Source: JAUILA01 sp050289805 (GTDB lineage Bacteria > Bacteroidota > Bacteroidia > Cytophagales > Cyclobacteriaceae). From it: a stretch of 64,000 nt of DNA. Location of the stretch: contig JBNKGL010000009.1 of the NCBI GenBank assembly GCA_050289805.1, forward strand, positions 62,001 through 126,000. Direction: 5' to 3'. The notes under the pieces are model-generated. The model did not search any database. It had not been told where the DNA came from and worked only from the letters and a program-made list of their open reading frames with translations. A program made the translations under genes and the position numbers. Of the stretch, positions 26,357 through 35,984 are shown one piece after another (position 1 is the stretch's first letter; each line of letters starts with the position of its first letter).

Positions 26357-28567
26357 ATGAGCACCAAAGAGAAATTTGCGGTAGACGGCATGACGTGCGC
26401 TTCCTGTGCTACGAGCCTGGAATCATACCTGAGCCATTCAGAGGGTGTAATTGATGTATCCGTGAATTACGCCGGGAAATCTGTTCAGATAGTTTATGAT
26501 CCGGAACTGCTGAATCCACAGTTGCTCAATCAAAAAGCAGAGGAAATCGGGTATCATCTCATTGGCGGGGACGATACTGAAAGGCAGGATAATGCAGAAA
26601 AACTGGAACAGTCCCGTCTCAAAACTCTCAGGAAAAAGCTGATTGTCGCCATCCTCCTATCGGTTCCGGTTTTTATACTGTCGATGTTCTTCCCTGATGC
26701 GTTTGAAAAAGAATCTCTCCTCCTTTTAATACTTTCACTGCCCGTTCTGATCTACAGCGGAAGTGAGTTTTTCACGAATGCCTGGAACCGACTCCGTCAC
26801 GGAACGACCAATATGGATACCCTTGTGGCGCTTAGTACAGGTATCGCGTTTCTTTACAGTGCGTTTAACACATTTTTCCCTGAGGTACTCGAAAGCCGGG
26901 GATTGCCGGTACATGTATATTATGAATCAGCCGTAATCATCATCACGCTGATCCTTCTGGGCAGATACCTCGAGGAAAGGGCCAAACGAGGGACTACTGA
27001 GGCCATACGTTCATTGATGGGCCTTCAGCCCAGCCATATGACCGTGATCCGTAATGGCGAGGAAATCAATATTGCTATCTCCGAGGGTATGGTAGGCGAT
27101 CTCGTGGTAATAAAACCAGGGGAACGAATACCTGTTGACGGTAAAGTACGAAAAGGAACATCTTTTGTAGATGAAAGTATGATCACAGGAGAACCGGTAC
27201 CCGTTTCAAAAGAGAAGGGAGATCCTGTTTTTGCCGGAACCATCAATCAAAATGGTTATTTACGCATTTTTACCACAGAGATCGCGGGCGATACGATGCT
27301 TGCCGGTATTATCAAACTTGTCGAAGACGCGCAATCGTCCAAGCCTCCCGTTCAGAAGCTGGTAGATAAAATTGCATCGATTTTTGTTCCGGTGGTCATC
27401 GTTCTTGCGGTCGTGGCCGGCATTATCTGGTGGGTGTTCGGGCCTCCGCCCGGTATTACCCATGCCATGATCATCCTGATTACAGTCCTGATTATCGCTT
27501 GTCCGTGTGCCCTGGGACTTGCTACCCCAACTGCGATCATGGTAGGCATCGGTAAAGGTGCCGTCCATGGTATCCTGATCCGTGATGCGGCTGTTCTTGA
27601 AATTGCCGGAAAACTGAATACCGTGATACTGGATAAAACGGGCACCATTACGACAGGTAAAATCTCAGTAGAGAATATTGCCTTCAAACCCGGATCCGAT
27701 AAGGAATATCTGGGGAGCATATGGAAATCCATGGAGCTGCAATCCGAACACCCGATCTCGAAAGCCATCATACAATACTTCAATAAAAATAATGAAATTG
27801 ATATTGTTGATTTTCAATCAATTACAGGCAATGGATTAAAGTGTAAATTCAATGATAAAATCTTTGTGACAGGGAACGAATCGCTCATGAAATCAGAAGG
27901 TAAATCGATTGAAGGTTCATGGATGCAACAGGTGAAAAACGATAATAAGAATGGTGCTACGATCATTTACCTGGCGGATGAACATGAAATATTAGCGATC
28001 ATTTCATTGATGGATCAGCTACGGCCGAATACCAGGGAATTAATCTCTGAGCTGCGTGAATCGGGACTGAATGTGCACCTGTTAACCGGTGACAACGAAA
28101 TGGCTGCAAAACATATGGCCTCGGCCAGTGGAATTGAACACGTTCGTTCAGGGGTATTACCGGCCGATAAGGAACGGTATGTGGCAGATCTTCAGGAGGC
28201 CGGCAAAATAGTGGCCATGGTAGGCGACGGCATCAACGATGCACCAGCGCTTGCCAGGGCGGATATAGGCATTGCGATGGGATCCGGGACCGATATTGCC
28301 ATGGAAAGTGCATCCATCACCGTCATGGGCCATGGTATTGAAAATGTTGTATCCGCCATCAAACTGTCAAAGTCAACGATAAAGACCATTCATCAAAACT
28401 TGTTCTGGGCCTTCTTTTATAATATCATTGCCATACCTGTAGCTGCAGGAGCCCTGTATCCGTTTTTTGGAATTTTACTGAGTCCTATGATCGCTGGTGG
28501 TGCAATGGCATTCAGCTCTGTTTCTGTAGTATTGAATAGTCTGAGACTAAAGAAAAGCAAGATTTAA
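26357..28567 (+). CDS. copA: Copper-exporting P1B-type ATPase
   Basis: The 736-residue protein has one N-terminal HMA domain with Cys14-x-x-Cys17 in MTCASC, then eight expected helices. Transmembrane copper ligands are Cys382-Pro-Cys384 in IACPCALG, the mark of Cu(I)-type ATPases. The phosphorylated Asp426 is in DKTGT, the actuator has TGEP, and the hinge is GDGINDAP from residue 623. The HP pair that binds nucleotide in P1B pumps is in SEHPISKA. The helix with FYNIIAIPVAAGALYP after GDGINDAP is also typical of copper pumps. It expels Cu(I) from the cytoplasm, probably under control of the upstream HMA-AraC protein. The chaperone gene starts 1 bp after its stop. Confidence 0.97.
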   Translation: MSTKEKFAVDGMTCASCATSLESYLSHSEGVIDVSVNYAGKSVQIVYDPELLNPQLLNQKAEEIGYHLIGGDDTERQDNAEKLEQSRLKTLRKKLIVAILLSVPVFILSMFFPDAFEKESLLLLILSLPVLIYSGSEFFTNAWNRLRHGTTNMDTLVALSTGIAFLYSAFNTFFPEVLESRGLPVHVYYESAVIIITLILLGRYLEERAKRGTTEAIRSLMGLQPSHMTVIRNGEEINIAISEGMVGDLVVIKPGERIPVDGKVRKGTSFVDESMITGEPVPVSKEKGDPVFAGTINQNGYLRIFTTEIAGDTMLAGIIKLVEDAQSSKPPVQKLVDKIASIFVPVVIVLAVVAGIIWWVFGPPPGITHAMIILITVLIIACPCALGLATPTAIMVGIGKGAVHGILIRDAAVLEIAGKLNTVILDKTGTITTGKISVENIAFKPGSDKEYLGSIWKSMELQSEHPISKAIIQYFNKNNEIDIVDFQSITGNGLKCKFNDKIFVTGNESLMKSEGKSIEGSWMQQVKNDNKNGATIIYLADEHEILAIISLMDQLRPNTRELISELRESGLNVHLLTGDNEMAAKHMASASGIEHVRSGVLPADKERYVADLQEAGKIVAMVGDGINDAPALARADIGIAMGSGTDIAMESASITVMGHGIENVVSAIKLSKSTIKTIHQNLFWAFFYNIIAIPVAAGALYPFFGILLSPMIAGGAMAFSSVSVVLNSLRLKKSKI

Positions 28568-28568
28568 T

Positions 28569-28790
28569 ATGTATACCTATAACTTTAAAACCAATATGAC
28601 CTGTCAGCATTGTATAATGACGGTCACTCCTTTCCTGAATGAACTGGATTTTATCGACCATTGGAAGGTAAGCCTGAATCCACCGAATACCATTTTAACC
28701 GTTGTGGCAGAAGAGGACAGGCCCAATGAGATCATCAGTGCTGTGGAAAAGGCCGGATATACGATCGAAAAAGTAGCAGAACTTTCATAA
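28569..28790 (+). CDS. Small HMA copper chaperone, CopZ-like
   Basis: This 73-residue single-domain protein has the HMA fold pattern with Cys12-x-x-Cys15 in MTCQHC, a central FIDHWKVSL strand and a final GYTIEKV typical of the family. It starts 1 bp after the copA stop, which strongly suggests co-translation. It would carry Cu(I) to CopA. The loop after the CxxC carries bulky residues (IMTVTPFL), so its metal affinity may differ from that of standard CopZ. An HMA assignment is firm, the CopZ role is inferred from position. Confidence 0.88.
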   Translation: MYTYNFKTNMTCQHCIMTVTPFLNELDFIDHWKVSLNPPNTILTVVAEEDRPNEIISAVEKAGYTIEKVAELS

Positions 28791-28808
28791 TGTTCGTATC
28801 TTTTACAA

Positions 28809-29087
28809 ATGCCGCTGAAAGCAGTTTTATGTAGTCACCTCGAGAATCTGGAAGTTTCGCTTCCTGACAAAGACTTTTGTGAGGAATGTGTTCCTCTTGG
28901 TGACCACTGGGTTCACCTGCGTAAATGCCAGATTTGCGGTAAAACGCTGTGCTGTGATTCATCTCCAAACCGTCATGCAAGAAATCATTTCCATAGTACT
29001 GGGCATGGTGTAATCATTTCCGCAGAGCCGAATGAACATTGGTCCTACTGCTTTACTGATGAGCAAATTAATCTCAGAGCATTTTGA
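28809..29087 (+). CDS. UBP-type zinc-finger protein
   Basis: The 92-residue protein is almost wholly a ZnF-UBP domain. Cysteines and histidines follow the family pattern: Cys8/His10, Cys24-x-x-Cys27, Cys40-x-x-Cys43, Cys48 and a HARNHFHSTGH block. This fold binds ubiquitin C-termini in eukaryotes; free bacterial versions have no known ligand. The gene lies downstream of the copper chaperone by 18 bp and overlaps the DUF5996 gene by 4 bp, so it could belong to the same transcript. Whether it has anything to do with copper is not evident. Confidence 0.85.
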   Translation: MPLKAVLCSHLENLEVSLPDKDFCEECVPLGDHWVHLRKCQICGKTLCCDSSPNRHARNHFHSTGHGVIISAEPNEHWSYCFTDEQINLRAF

Positions 29088-29995
29088 AATTTAAATATCC
29101 ACCATTACCGCTTGAAGCATGGGAAGACAGTAAGATCACCCTGCATCTTTACCTTCAGATTGTTGGTAAGATCATGCTGGACATGAATGTACGGAAAAAC
29201 CACTGGTGGCATATGACCTTCAAGCTCACCGACCGCGGACTCACCACAGGCCCCGTTCCGTATGATGACGGATACTTCACAATTCTGTTTGATCTTATAA
29301 ATCACCAGCTTCGTATAACCACGAGCACCAACGGAACTGTTGCCTTTGCCCTGCATGATGGTTTATCCGTGGCATTTTTTTATGATAAGCTATTTTCAGC
29401 CCTTCACTCACTCAATATTAATCCTAAAATCCAGGGCATTCCGTTTGACCATCCCTGCAAAGAGCCGTTTGATGTATGCACAACACATCATCATTATGAT
29501 AAAAAGTATGTACAGCGATATTGGGAAGTCCTTCAGCACATCGCTTATGTATTTGAAAAGTTTACCGGTGAATATTGCGGCAAGGTATCCCCTGTTCAGC
29601 TTTACTGGCATCATATGGATCTGGCTGTTACCAGGTTTAATGGAAATGAAGCACCTCCTATGCCGGAAACTGCCCGCATCTCCGATCGGGATGCCTACTC
29701 ACATGAAGTGATCAGCGCTGGATTCTGGGCCGGAGATGAACAGGTTCGGGGAGCCGCCTTTTACAGCTATACCTACCCTTCACCGGACAACCTTGAAAAA
29801 GAATCAATCATGCCTGTTGAAGCTATTTGGGATATGTCGTCGGGATCTCCCATGGCAATTCTTATGTATGATGACCTCATCGGGTATGACAATCCTGATG
29901 CTATTTTGCTCGATTTCCTTCGCTCTACCTATACCGCAGGGGCCAAATTAGCCGGCTGGCCCATTGAACAGCTCCAATATAACCCACCGGTCTAA
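29084..29995 (+). CDS. DUF5996-family protein of unknown function
   Basis: The 303-residue cytosolic protein matches the DUF5996 pattern from its start: PLPLEAWEDSKITLHLYLQIVGKI, then NHWWHMTFKLTDRGLTT. A histidine-rich middle (PFDVCTTHHHYDKKYVQRYW) and many Trp residues are typical. The start codon is TTG, because no ATG lies near the conserved N terminus; the TTGA overlaps the preceding stop, an arrangement that normally marks coupling. No enzyme activity is known for the family. Its placement after a UBP zinc finger is the only functional hint here. Confidence 0.85.
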   Translation: MKFKYPPLPLEAWEDSKITLHLYLQIVGKIMLDMNVRKNHWWHMTFKLTDRGLTTGPVPYDDGYFTILFDLINHQLRITTSTNGTVAFALHDGLSVAFFYDKLFSALHSLNINPKIQGIPFDHPCKEPFDVCTTHHHYDKKYVQRYWEVLQHIAYVFEKFTGEYCGKVSPVQLYWHHMDLAVTRFNGNEAPPMPETARISDRDAYSHEVISAGFWAGDEQVRGAAFYSYTYPSPDNLEKESIMPVEAIWDMSSGSPMAILMYDDLIGYDNPDAILLDFLRSTYTAGAKLAGWPIEQLQYNPPV

Positions 29996-30018
29996 AACCC
30001 TACCCCTCCATTTTACCG

Positions 30019-30091
30019 TTTACATAAAAGCGGTCGATTATCAAAAAAATCAAAGACAAAAGCCACCGCATTTTGTTCATCTTTACATAAA
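30019..30091. repeat. Direct repeat TTTACATAAA upstream of the RND operon
   Basis: TTTACATAAA occurs at 30019-30028 and 30082-30091, 63 bp apart and both within 90 bp of the adaptor start codon. They could be two copies of a regulator site. No regulator gene lies beside this operon. Confidence 0.35.
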
Positions 30092-30105
30092 GCCAACAAT
30101 ATTTT

Positions 30106-31155
30106 ATGAAATATTTGCCCATTATCGGTCTGTGCTGTGCAATCCTGTTCAATAGCTGCGAAAAGGAAAAGCCAACGGTATCCCGATCTCCTCAAGGTTC
30201 AGGGGGCCTGGTTGTTGAGTATTTTGTGGCTCAGCCAACCTACTTTCAAACGACTGTATCTACGACTGCAGAGATTATTCCTTCAGAAGCGGTGGTGCTC
30301 CGTGCGCCGGTTTCAGGTACCGTATTGGCCATCAATTTCAGGGAAGGCAGCTATGTTCAGAAAGGACAATCCATCATTCAGCTTGACGACAGGGCATGGA
30401 AAGCTCAGATCAAGGGTCTGGAGGCGGAATTAAACCGACTTAAAAGCGACCTGGAACGAAAGCGCATTCTATTAAAAGTTGAAGGGGCAACCCAGCAGGA
30501 AGTGGACGTAATTGTGGCTGAAATGGCTACTATTCAGGCCCAGATGGAAGAACTTCGTGTGAACATCCAATTGGCGAATGTTTCCGCGCCGTTCAGCGGA
30601 CAGGTGGGACTGCGTGATTTCAGCGTTGGTTCCTATATGGGTCAGGGCGATGAAATTACGACACTTGCCGATGTTCAGTCACTCAAGGTGGAGTTTAACC
30701 TGCCGGAGCGCTATCAGAATGAAGTAAGTATGAATATGGAGATGAATGTAATTGCCGATGCGGATACTTTCCCTGCGACGATCTACGCCATTGATCCTAT
30801 TATAAACCCGGAATCCAGAACACTGAGGGCACGGGCGCGTATCTCAAATGAGAATAAAGGCACCCTGAGGCCCGGTGTTTTTGCCACCGTTATTTTACCT
30901 ACACAGGTTTCTGAAAGTGCATTACTGGTACCCACCCAGGTGGTGGTACCGGAAATTAATGTTCAGACATTATATGTCGCAAAAAATGGAACTGCGGTTC
31001 GAAGAGAAGTTACACTGGCCGGTCGGAATTCAGACATGGTCCAGATCGTTGCGGGATTAACACCCGGTGATACGGTTATTACAACCGGCTTATTACAAGT
31101 GAAGGACGGCTTGCCCGTTTCCCTGGTTAAAGGCTCAAATACATTGGCACCATGA
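30106..31155 (+). CDS. RND efflux periplasmic adaptor (AcrA/MexA-like lipoprotein)
   Basis: The 349-residue adaptor has a lipoprotein signal ending FNSCE. A lipoyl-like hybrid barrel is seen in VSGTVLAINFREGSYVQKGQ, then a helical hairpin (about 102-150), an AcrA-type beta-barrel and a C-terminal region ending VKDGLPVSLVKG. It couples the RND pump to the outer membrane channel. The stop overlaps the pump start by 4 bp (ATGA). Order adaptor, pump, channel is that of a typical multidrug system and differs from the metal system at 12.6-18.0 kb. Confidence 0.92.
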   Translation: MKYLPIIGLCCAILFNSCEKEKPTVSRSPQGSGGLVVEYFVAQPTYFQTTVSTTAEIIPSEAVVLRAPVSGTVLAINFREGSYVQKGQSIIQLDDRAWKAQIKGLEAELNRLKSDLERKRILLKVEGATQQEVDVIVAEMATIQAQMEELRVNIQLANVSAPFSGQVGLRDFSVGSYMGQGDEITTLADVQSLKVEFNLPERYQNEVSMNMEMNVIADADTFPATIYAIDPIINPESRTLRARARISNENKGTLRPGVFATVILPTQVSESALLVPTQVVVPEINVQTLYVAKNGTAVRREVTLAGRNSDMVQIVAGLTPGDTVITTGLLQVKDGLPVSLVKGSNTLAP

Positions 31156-34100
31156 CTCTCTCAGAATTAAGTGTTAACAGGCCTGTTTTGGCGACCGTAT
31201 TCGCCATTGTTATCGTCCTGCTTGGCACAGTAGGATATTTCTCCCTGGGTGTTCGGGAATACCCCAGCGTTGATCCACCCGTCGTAACAGTTTCAACTAC
31301 TTATGTAGGTGCAAATGCTGAAATCATTGAAAATCAGATCACTGAGCCACTGGAAGAATCTATCAACCAGGTTCCTGGTATTAAAAACTTAAGCTCGGTA
31401 AGTACTGATGGAAGAAGTACCATTACTGTTGAATTTCTTACAGACATTGACCTGAATAACGCGGCAAACGATGTTCGTGATAAGGTCTCCCAGGCGATCT
31501 ACAGCCTCCCTCCTGATACCGAACCACCCATTGTAAGAAAATCGGATGCCGATTCCCAGTATATTTTCGGGGTATCTATCCAAAGTGATAAACGAGATCT
31601 CCTTGAGCTTACACGTATCGCGGATAAGCTCTTTAAGGAACGGCTTGAGACCATCAATGGAGTATCATCCGTTGGAATCTGGGGGGATAAGGAATACGCC
31701 ATGCGCATCAAGCTGGATCCTGTACGGATGCGTGCGCTGAGGGTAACGCCACTGGATGTGAGAAATGCGGTAAACCAGCAAAATATAGAGCTGCCAACCG
31801 GACGCCTGGAAGGAAGTGAAACGGAGCTCTCGGTTAGAACGGTTGGGCGTTTAAATACGCCAGAGGATTTCAATAACATGGTTATTTCAGACCGGGGTTA
31901 TACACTGGTCCGTCTGAAAGATGTAGGAGAAGCAAAACTGGAACCCGCATCACGCCGGTCTGTTTTACGTGGAAATGGAGTAATTCCGATGCTGGGTGTT
32001 GTACTTCAGACCCAACCAGGTTCCAACTATATTGAAATTGTTGATGAGGCCTTTAAACGGATCGAACAAATCAAAAAAGACCTGCCTGCTGATATTCAAC
32101 TTGATGTTTCCTGGGATACCACCACTCCTATCAGAAAGGCATTGAAGGAAGTACGTGAAACGATTTTCCTCGCATTCGGACTGGTAGTGCTGGTGATCTT
32201 CTTTTTCCTTCGAAACTGGCGTACCACCCTCATCCCGGTTATCCTAATCCCAATTTCACTGATCGGGAGTATGGCCGTTTTGTATGCTGTTGGATTTTCC
32301 ATCAATATATTAACGCTGCTGGGTCTTGTACTTGCAACGGGTCTGGTGGTGGATGATGCCATTGTTGTGATGGAAAATATCTACTCCAAGATAGAGGACG
32401 GCATGAATCCTGTGAAGGCAGCCATGGAAGGCTCTCGCGAGGTATTCTTCGCGGTAATTGCCACTTCGATTTCACTGGTGTGTGTATTTCTGCCCATCTT
32501 TTTCCTGGGCGGACTTACGGGCCGGCTTTTCCGTGAATTTGCGATGGTGGTTGTGGGATGTATCGTTATATCAACGTTCATTACGCTCTCATTAACCCCT
32601 ATGATGAGCTCAAGGATGCTGAAGAAAAGCAAACAGAAGCTTAAAATTCAGCAAGCCCTGGGAAATTTTGTCAAGCAACTTAGCCGACGCTATGGCTACA
32701 CCCTGAAACGTTTTATGAAAAATCGTTGGATCGCATTTCCGGTGGTGGCAGTTCTTGCCGGCGGGATTTATTTCCTGGCCCAATTCATTCCTTCGGAGCT
32801 CGCACCATTGGAGGATAAGGCTCGTTTCAGAGTTGTTTCCACGGCTCCAGAAGGCACATCCTATGATGCGATGGACGCTTACCAAATTAAACTGATGCAA
32901 TTGCTGGACTCCCTGCCGGAACGGGAAAACCTGCTGGGATTAACAGCTCCCTCATACGGTAGTTCAACATCCGCCAATACATCGTTTGTACGTGTGGCAC
33001 TGACACCACCGGAAGAACGCGAACGGTCACAAATGGAAATTGTCGCCGACATCAACGCCCGTCTTAGAAATTATAATTTTGCACAGTCTTTTGTTATCCA
33101 GGAGCCCACCATCAGCGCAAGCCGCGGTGCCGGCGGAAGCCTCCCGGTCCAGGTTGTTCTCCAGGCGCCGGATTTCGAACGACTTCGTGATAAAATCCCT
33201 GAATTCCTCGAAAAAGCTCGCCAAAACCCGGTTTTTGAGGTAGTGACGATTGACCTGAAATTCAATAAACCCGAATACAAAATCGAAATTAACCGGGATA
33301 AAGCCCTGGGTATGGGCATTAGCGTTGCAGATATTTCCCAAACGCTACAGACGTATCTTTCGGAACAACGCATTGGTTATTTTGTGAAAGATGGTAAGCA
33401 ATACTATGTGATTGCGGAGGCAGAAATGAAGAACAGGAATGAACCGATGGATCTGCGGAACATGAGCGTACGAAGCAATACGGGCGACATGATCTCTCTC
33501 GACAACCTGGTACAAATGGAGTTGGTAAGCCGCCCTCCCAGCCTGTTAAGGTACAACCGGTATTCCTCTGCCACAGTATCGGCTTCGCCAGCAGAAGGAT
33601 ATTCAATTGCCGATGGAATAGAAGAAATGGAATCCCTGGCGGATGAAGTGTTAGGTGAGTCATTCAGCACAGAGCTGGCAGGTAGTTCTTCTGATTTCCA
33701 GGAAAGCTCTGCTGATATCGTACTGGTATTTATTTTTGCACTCACGCTTGTATATCTGACCCTGGCCGGGCAATTTGAAAGTTTCCGTGATCCTTTGACT
33801 ATCATGTTTACTGTACCCCTTGCCCTTGCAGGCGCTATGTTGTCGTTGTATTTCTTTGGACATACTTTAAATATTTTCAGTCAGATCGGAATGATCGTAC
33901 TCATCGGTATCGTTACAAAGAATGGAATTCTCATCGTGGAGTTTGCGAATCAGAAAAGGGATGCCGGCATGAGCCGTTATTATGCAGCCATTGAGGCGGC
34001 CGAACAGCGATTCAGGCCAATTCTGATGACCAGTCTTTCAACGGTTCTGGGTGTTCTGCCGATTGCACTGGCACTTGGTGAATCATCAACCAGCCGCATC

Positions 34101-34229
34101 CCCATGGGAATCGCAATTATCGGCGGACTCCTTTTTTCACTATTACTTACGCTGTACATCATTCCGGCGGTTTATTCATACCTCGCGAGTTCTACACCGC
34201 GAAATTTAGTTGAAAAGCAAAATGCATAA
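31152..34229 (+). CDS. Multidrug RND efflux pump (AcrB/MexB-like, HAE1 class)
   Basis: The 1025-residue pump begins LSELSVNRPVLATVFAIVIV, with the RND first helix and then GVREYPSVDPPVVTVSTTY, typical of the HAE1 class. The proton-relay aspartates Asp401 and Asp402 are in VVDDAIVVMEN, the HAE1 signature, unlike the DFG signature of the Czc-type pump elsewhere in this window. Two large periplasmic loops and twelve helices fit the length. The substrate is likely organic compounds. It overlaps the adaptor by 4 bp and the channel by 8 bp. Confidence 0.94.
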   Translation: MTLSELSVNRPVLATVFAIVIVLLGTVGYFSLGVREYPSVDPPVVTVSTTYVGANAEIIENQITEPLEESINQVPGIKNLSSVSTDGRSTITVEFLTDIDLNNAANDVRDKVSQAIYSLPPDTEPPIVRKSDADSQYIFGVSIQSDKRDLLELTRIADKLFKERLETINGVSSVGIWGDKEYAMRIKLDPVRMRALRVTPLDVRNAVNQQNIELPTGRLEGSETELSVRTVGRLNTPEDFNNMVISDRGYTLVRLKDVGEAKLEPASRRSVLRGNGVIPMLGVVLQTQPGSNYIEIVDEAFKRIEQIKKDLPADIQLDVSWDTTTPIRKALKEVRETIFLAFGLVVLVIFFFLRNWRTTLIPVILIPISLIGSMAVLYAVGFSINILTLLGLVLATGLVVDDAIVVMENIYSKIEDGMNPVKAAMEGSREVFFAVIATSISLVCVFLPIFFLGGLTGRLFREFAMVVVGCIVISTFITLSLTPMMSSRMLKKSKQKLKIQQALGNFVKQLSRRYGYTLKRFMKNRWIAFPVVAVLAGGIYFLAQFIPSELAPLEDKARFRVVSTAPEGTSYDAMDAYQIKLMQLLDSLPERENLLGLTAPSYGSSTSANTSFVRVALTPPEERERSQMEIVADINARLRNYNFAQSFVIQEPTISASRGAGGSLPVQVVLQAPDFERLRDKIPEFLEKARQNPVFEVVTIDLKFNKPEYKIEINRDKALGMGISVADISQTLQTYLSEQRIGYFVKDGKQYYVIAEAEMKNRNEPMDLRNMSVRSNTGDMISLDNLVQMELVSRPPSLLRYNRYSSATVSASPAEGYSIADGIEEMESLADEVLGESFSTELAGSSSDFQESSADIVLVFIFALTLVYLTLAGQFESFRDPLTIMFTVPLALAGAMLSLYFFGHTLNIFSQIGMIVLIGIVTKNGILIVEFANQKRDAGMSRYYAAIEAAEQRFRPILMTSLSTVLGVLPIALALGESSTSRIPMGIAIIGGLLFSLLLTLYIIPAVYSYLASSTPRNLVEKQNA

Positions 34230-35523
34230 ATTCATATTCCTGGCCTTATTTTGCCTGTCACTCACGGCAGGTGCACAACCCCTTGAGTCGTTCATCCAGG
34301 AGGCATTGGAGGCAAATTATGATATCCGAATTGTTCGTGAAGAATCTGATATTGCCCTCAATAATAATACCCCGGGAAATGCCGGTTTTCTTCCTGTCAT
34401 CGATGCGGGCGGACAGTACCAGGTTAGTGAAAATAATACGGTGCAGAATTTCTTTGACGGATCAACACGCGAAGGGGCTGGCGCACGAAATACAGGTCTC
34501 AACGGAGATATAAGCCTTAACTGGACCCTTTTCGATGGTTTCAGAATGTTCGCTAACCGGGACAGGTTTGGATACCTGGAATCCATCGGTCAGTCCAACG
34601 TACGTTTCTTTGTTGATCAGACCATTGCAGACCTCACCGCTGTTTATTACCAGATTGTAAAGGAATACCGGGTTCTGGATATTCTTGAATCATCGCTTGA
34701 AGTTTCAAGGTACAGGTTTCGTCTTGAAAATGCGAGAAAGCAGGTGGGTGCGGGTACAGCGCTTGACTATAACCAGGCCCTTGTTGATTACCGCAGCGAC
34801 AGCAGCCTGATCATTCAGCAGAAAGGACTTATACGTCAGCTTGAGATTGAGCTCAACCGGATTTCAAACCGGAACCTTGATGATTCACTACAGCACACCA
34901 ACGATATACCGCTGGAGATGAATCTTCCATCACGCGAACAAATGGAATCCCTCGCGATGGAAAACAATCAGAACCTGGCTGTTTCACGATTGAATGAACT
35001 TATTGCTGAGTCGGATATCCGAATTGCACAGTCAGCCCGCTACCCTACTGTTGACCTGTTTGGAAATTATACCTACAACAGGTCTACGAGTGAAATTGGA
35101 TTTGTCGAATCGAACCGAAGTTATGGACCACAACTGGGCGTTCGTGTGCGAATGAATCTTTACAATGGTGGAAATATTAACCGGGAAGTGAGAAATGCCC
35201 AAATGCAACGGAATATTGCAGAACTCAACCGGGAATCGGTCGAGTTAGGTGTTCGTGCCGAGATCTATCAGCAAATGATCATATACCAGGCATTAATAAG
35301 ACGCCTGTCGATTGCAGAAGAAAATGTTGTATCAGCCGGACGTGCACTGGATGTCGCCAGGGCACAGCTGAATGAAGGCGCGATCAATGGAGTTGATTTC
35401 CGTGTGGTTCAGCTTACCCTGATCAACGTTCGCAACAACCGTGAACAAATCCTTTATTCCCTGAAAGCCGTGGAGATTAATCTTCTCAGATTGATGGGCC
35501 GGGTATCCAATTATTTCCTGTAA
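34222..35523 (+). CDS. TolC-like outer membrane factor of the multidrug RND system
   Basis: The protein has a signal peptide ending TAGAQ and the doubled helical hairpin of TolC proteins, with EALEANYDIRIVREESDIA in the first half and AQSARYPTVDLFGNYTYN in the second. The ATG at 34222 is chosen; it overlaps the pump stop by 8 bp. A TTG 12 bp earlier is possible. It ends with MGRVSNYFL. The 20-bp gap to the convergent DUF1801 gene holds no visible terminator. Confidence 0.9.
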   Translation: MHKFIFLALFCLSLTAGAQPLESFIQEALEANYDIRIVREESDIALNNNTPGNAGFLPVIDAGGQYQVSENNTVQNFFDGSTREGAGARNTGLNGDISLNWTLFDGFRMFANRDRFGYLESIGQSNVRFFVDQTIADLTAVYYQIVKEYRVLDILESSLEVSRYRFRLENARKQVGAGTALDYNQALVDYRSDSSLIIQQKGLIRQLEIELNRISNRNLDDSLQHTNDIPLEMNLPSREQMESLAMENNQNLAVSRLNELIAESDIRIAQSARYPTVDLFGNYTYNRSTSEIGFVESNRSYGPQLGVRVRMNLYNGGNINREVRNAQMQRNIAELNRESVELGVRAEIYQQMIIYQALIRRLSIAEENVVSAGRALDVARAQLNEGAINGVDFRVVQLTLINVRNNREQILYSLKAVEINLLRLMGRVSNYFL

Positions 35524-35543
35524 TACTACCTTCATTCGTTTTA

Positions 35544-35984
35544 TCAGATTCCCAGGGTTGGCAAGTGTTTGACCTTATGATAATTGAGCGTGGCTTTTAT
35601 GCACGATTTTAATTCTTTTTCAGGAATGGTATCATTCAGGTGAAAAATAATCGCCCTGCTGCCCTCAAAGGTAAAAGTGTTTTCAAATACCGTTCTAAAT
35701 GTTTCCACCAGCTTGCTGGTGCATTTGAAATAAACCGCATATTGGTCTGGGCTTTTCGGTTTCCAATCCATACGAAGAGTAGACCCGTTCCTCGTTATAA
35801 ATGAGGGCTCACCCCACTTCAGTGTTTCTTCAATATATGAAATGCCATCAATCTCCCTTGCGGCTTCGAGAACCAACGATCTGAGTGCGAGCATCTTCTT
35901 CCGTATGTCGGAAGGATAGCTGCTAAAAATTTGTTCCACTACAGGATCTGTCCTTATTTCCAGATGGTTCACTATTTTATTCAT
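35544..35984 (-). CDS. DUF1801 protein (YdhG-like)
   Basis: The 146-residue protein follows the DUF1801 pattern: PSDIRKKMLALRSLVLEAA, then ISYIEETLKWGEPSFITRNGSTLRM, and YAVYFKCTSKLVETFR. The family is related to a small alpha/beta fold and is of unknown function; it is frequent in stress and accessory regions. It is the last gene of the leftward array. Its ATG lies 8 bp inside the DUF6090 gene upstream, so the two are probably translated together. Confidence 0.87.
   Translation of the reverse strand: MNKIVNHLEIRTDPVVEQIFSSYPSDIRKKMLALRSLVLEAAREIDGISYIEETLKWGEPSFITRNGSTLRMDWKPKSPDQYAVYFKCTSKLVETFRTVFENTFTFEGSRAIIFHLNDTIPEKELKSCIKATLNYHKVKHLPTLGI

Noticed and set aside
33319..33805. Reverse-strand open frames inside the multidrug RND pump
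   Set aside because: Shadows of the pump's reading frame, with no family features or ribosome-binding site.
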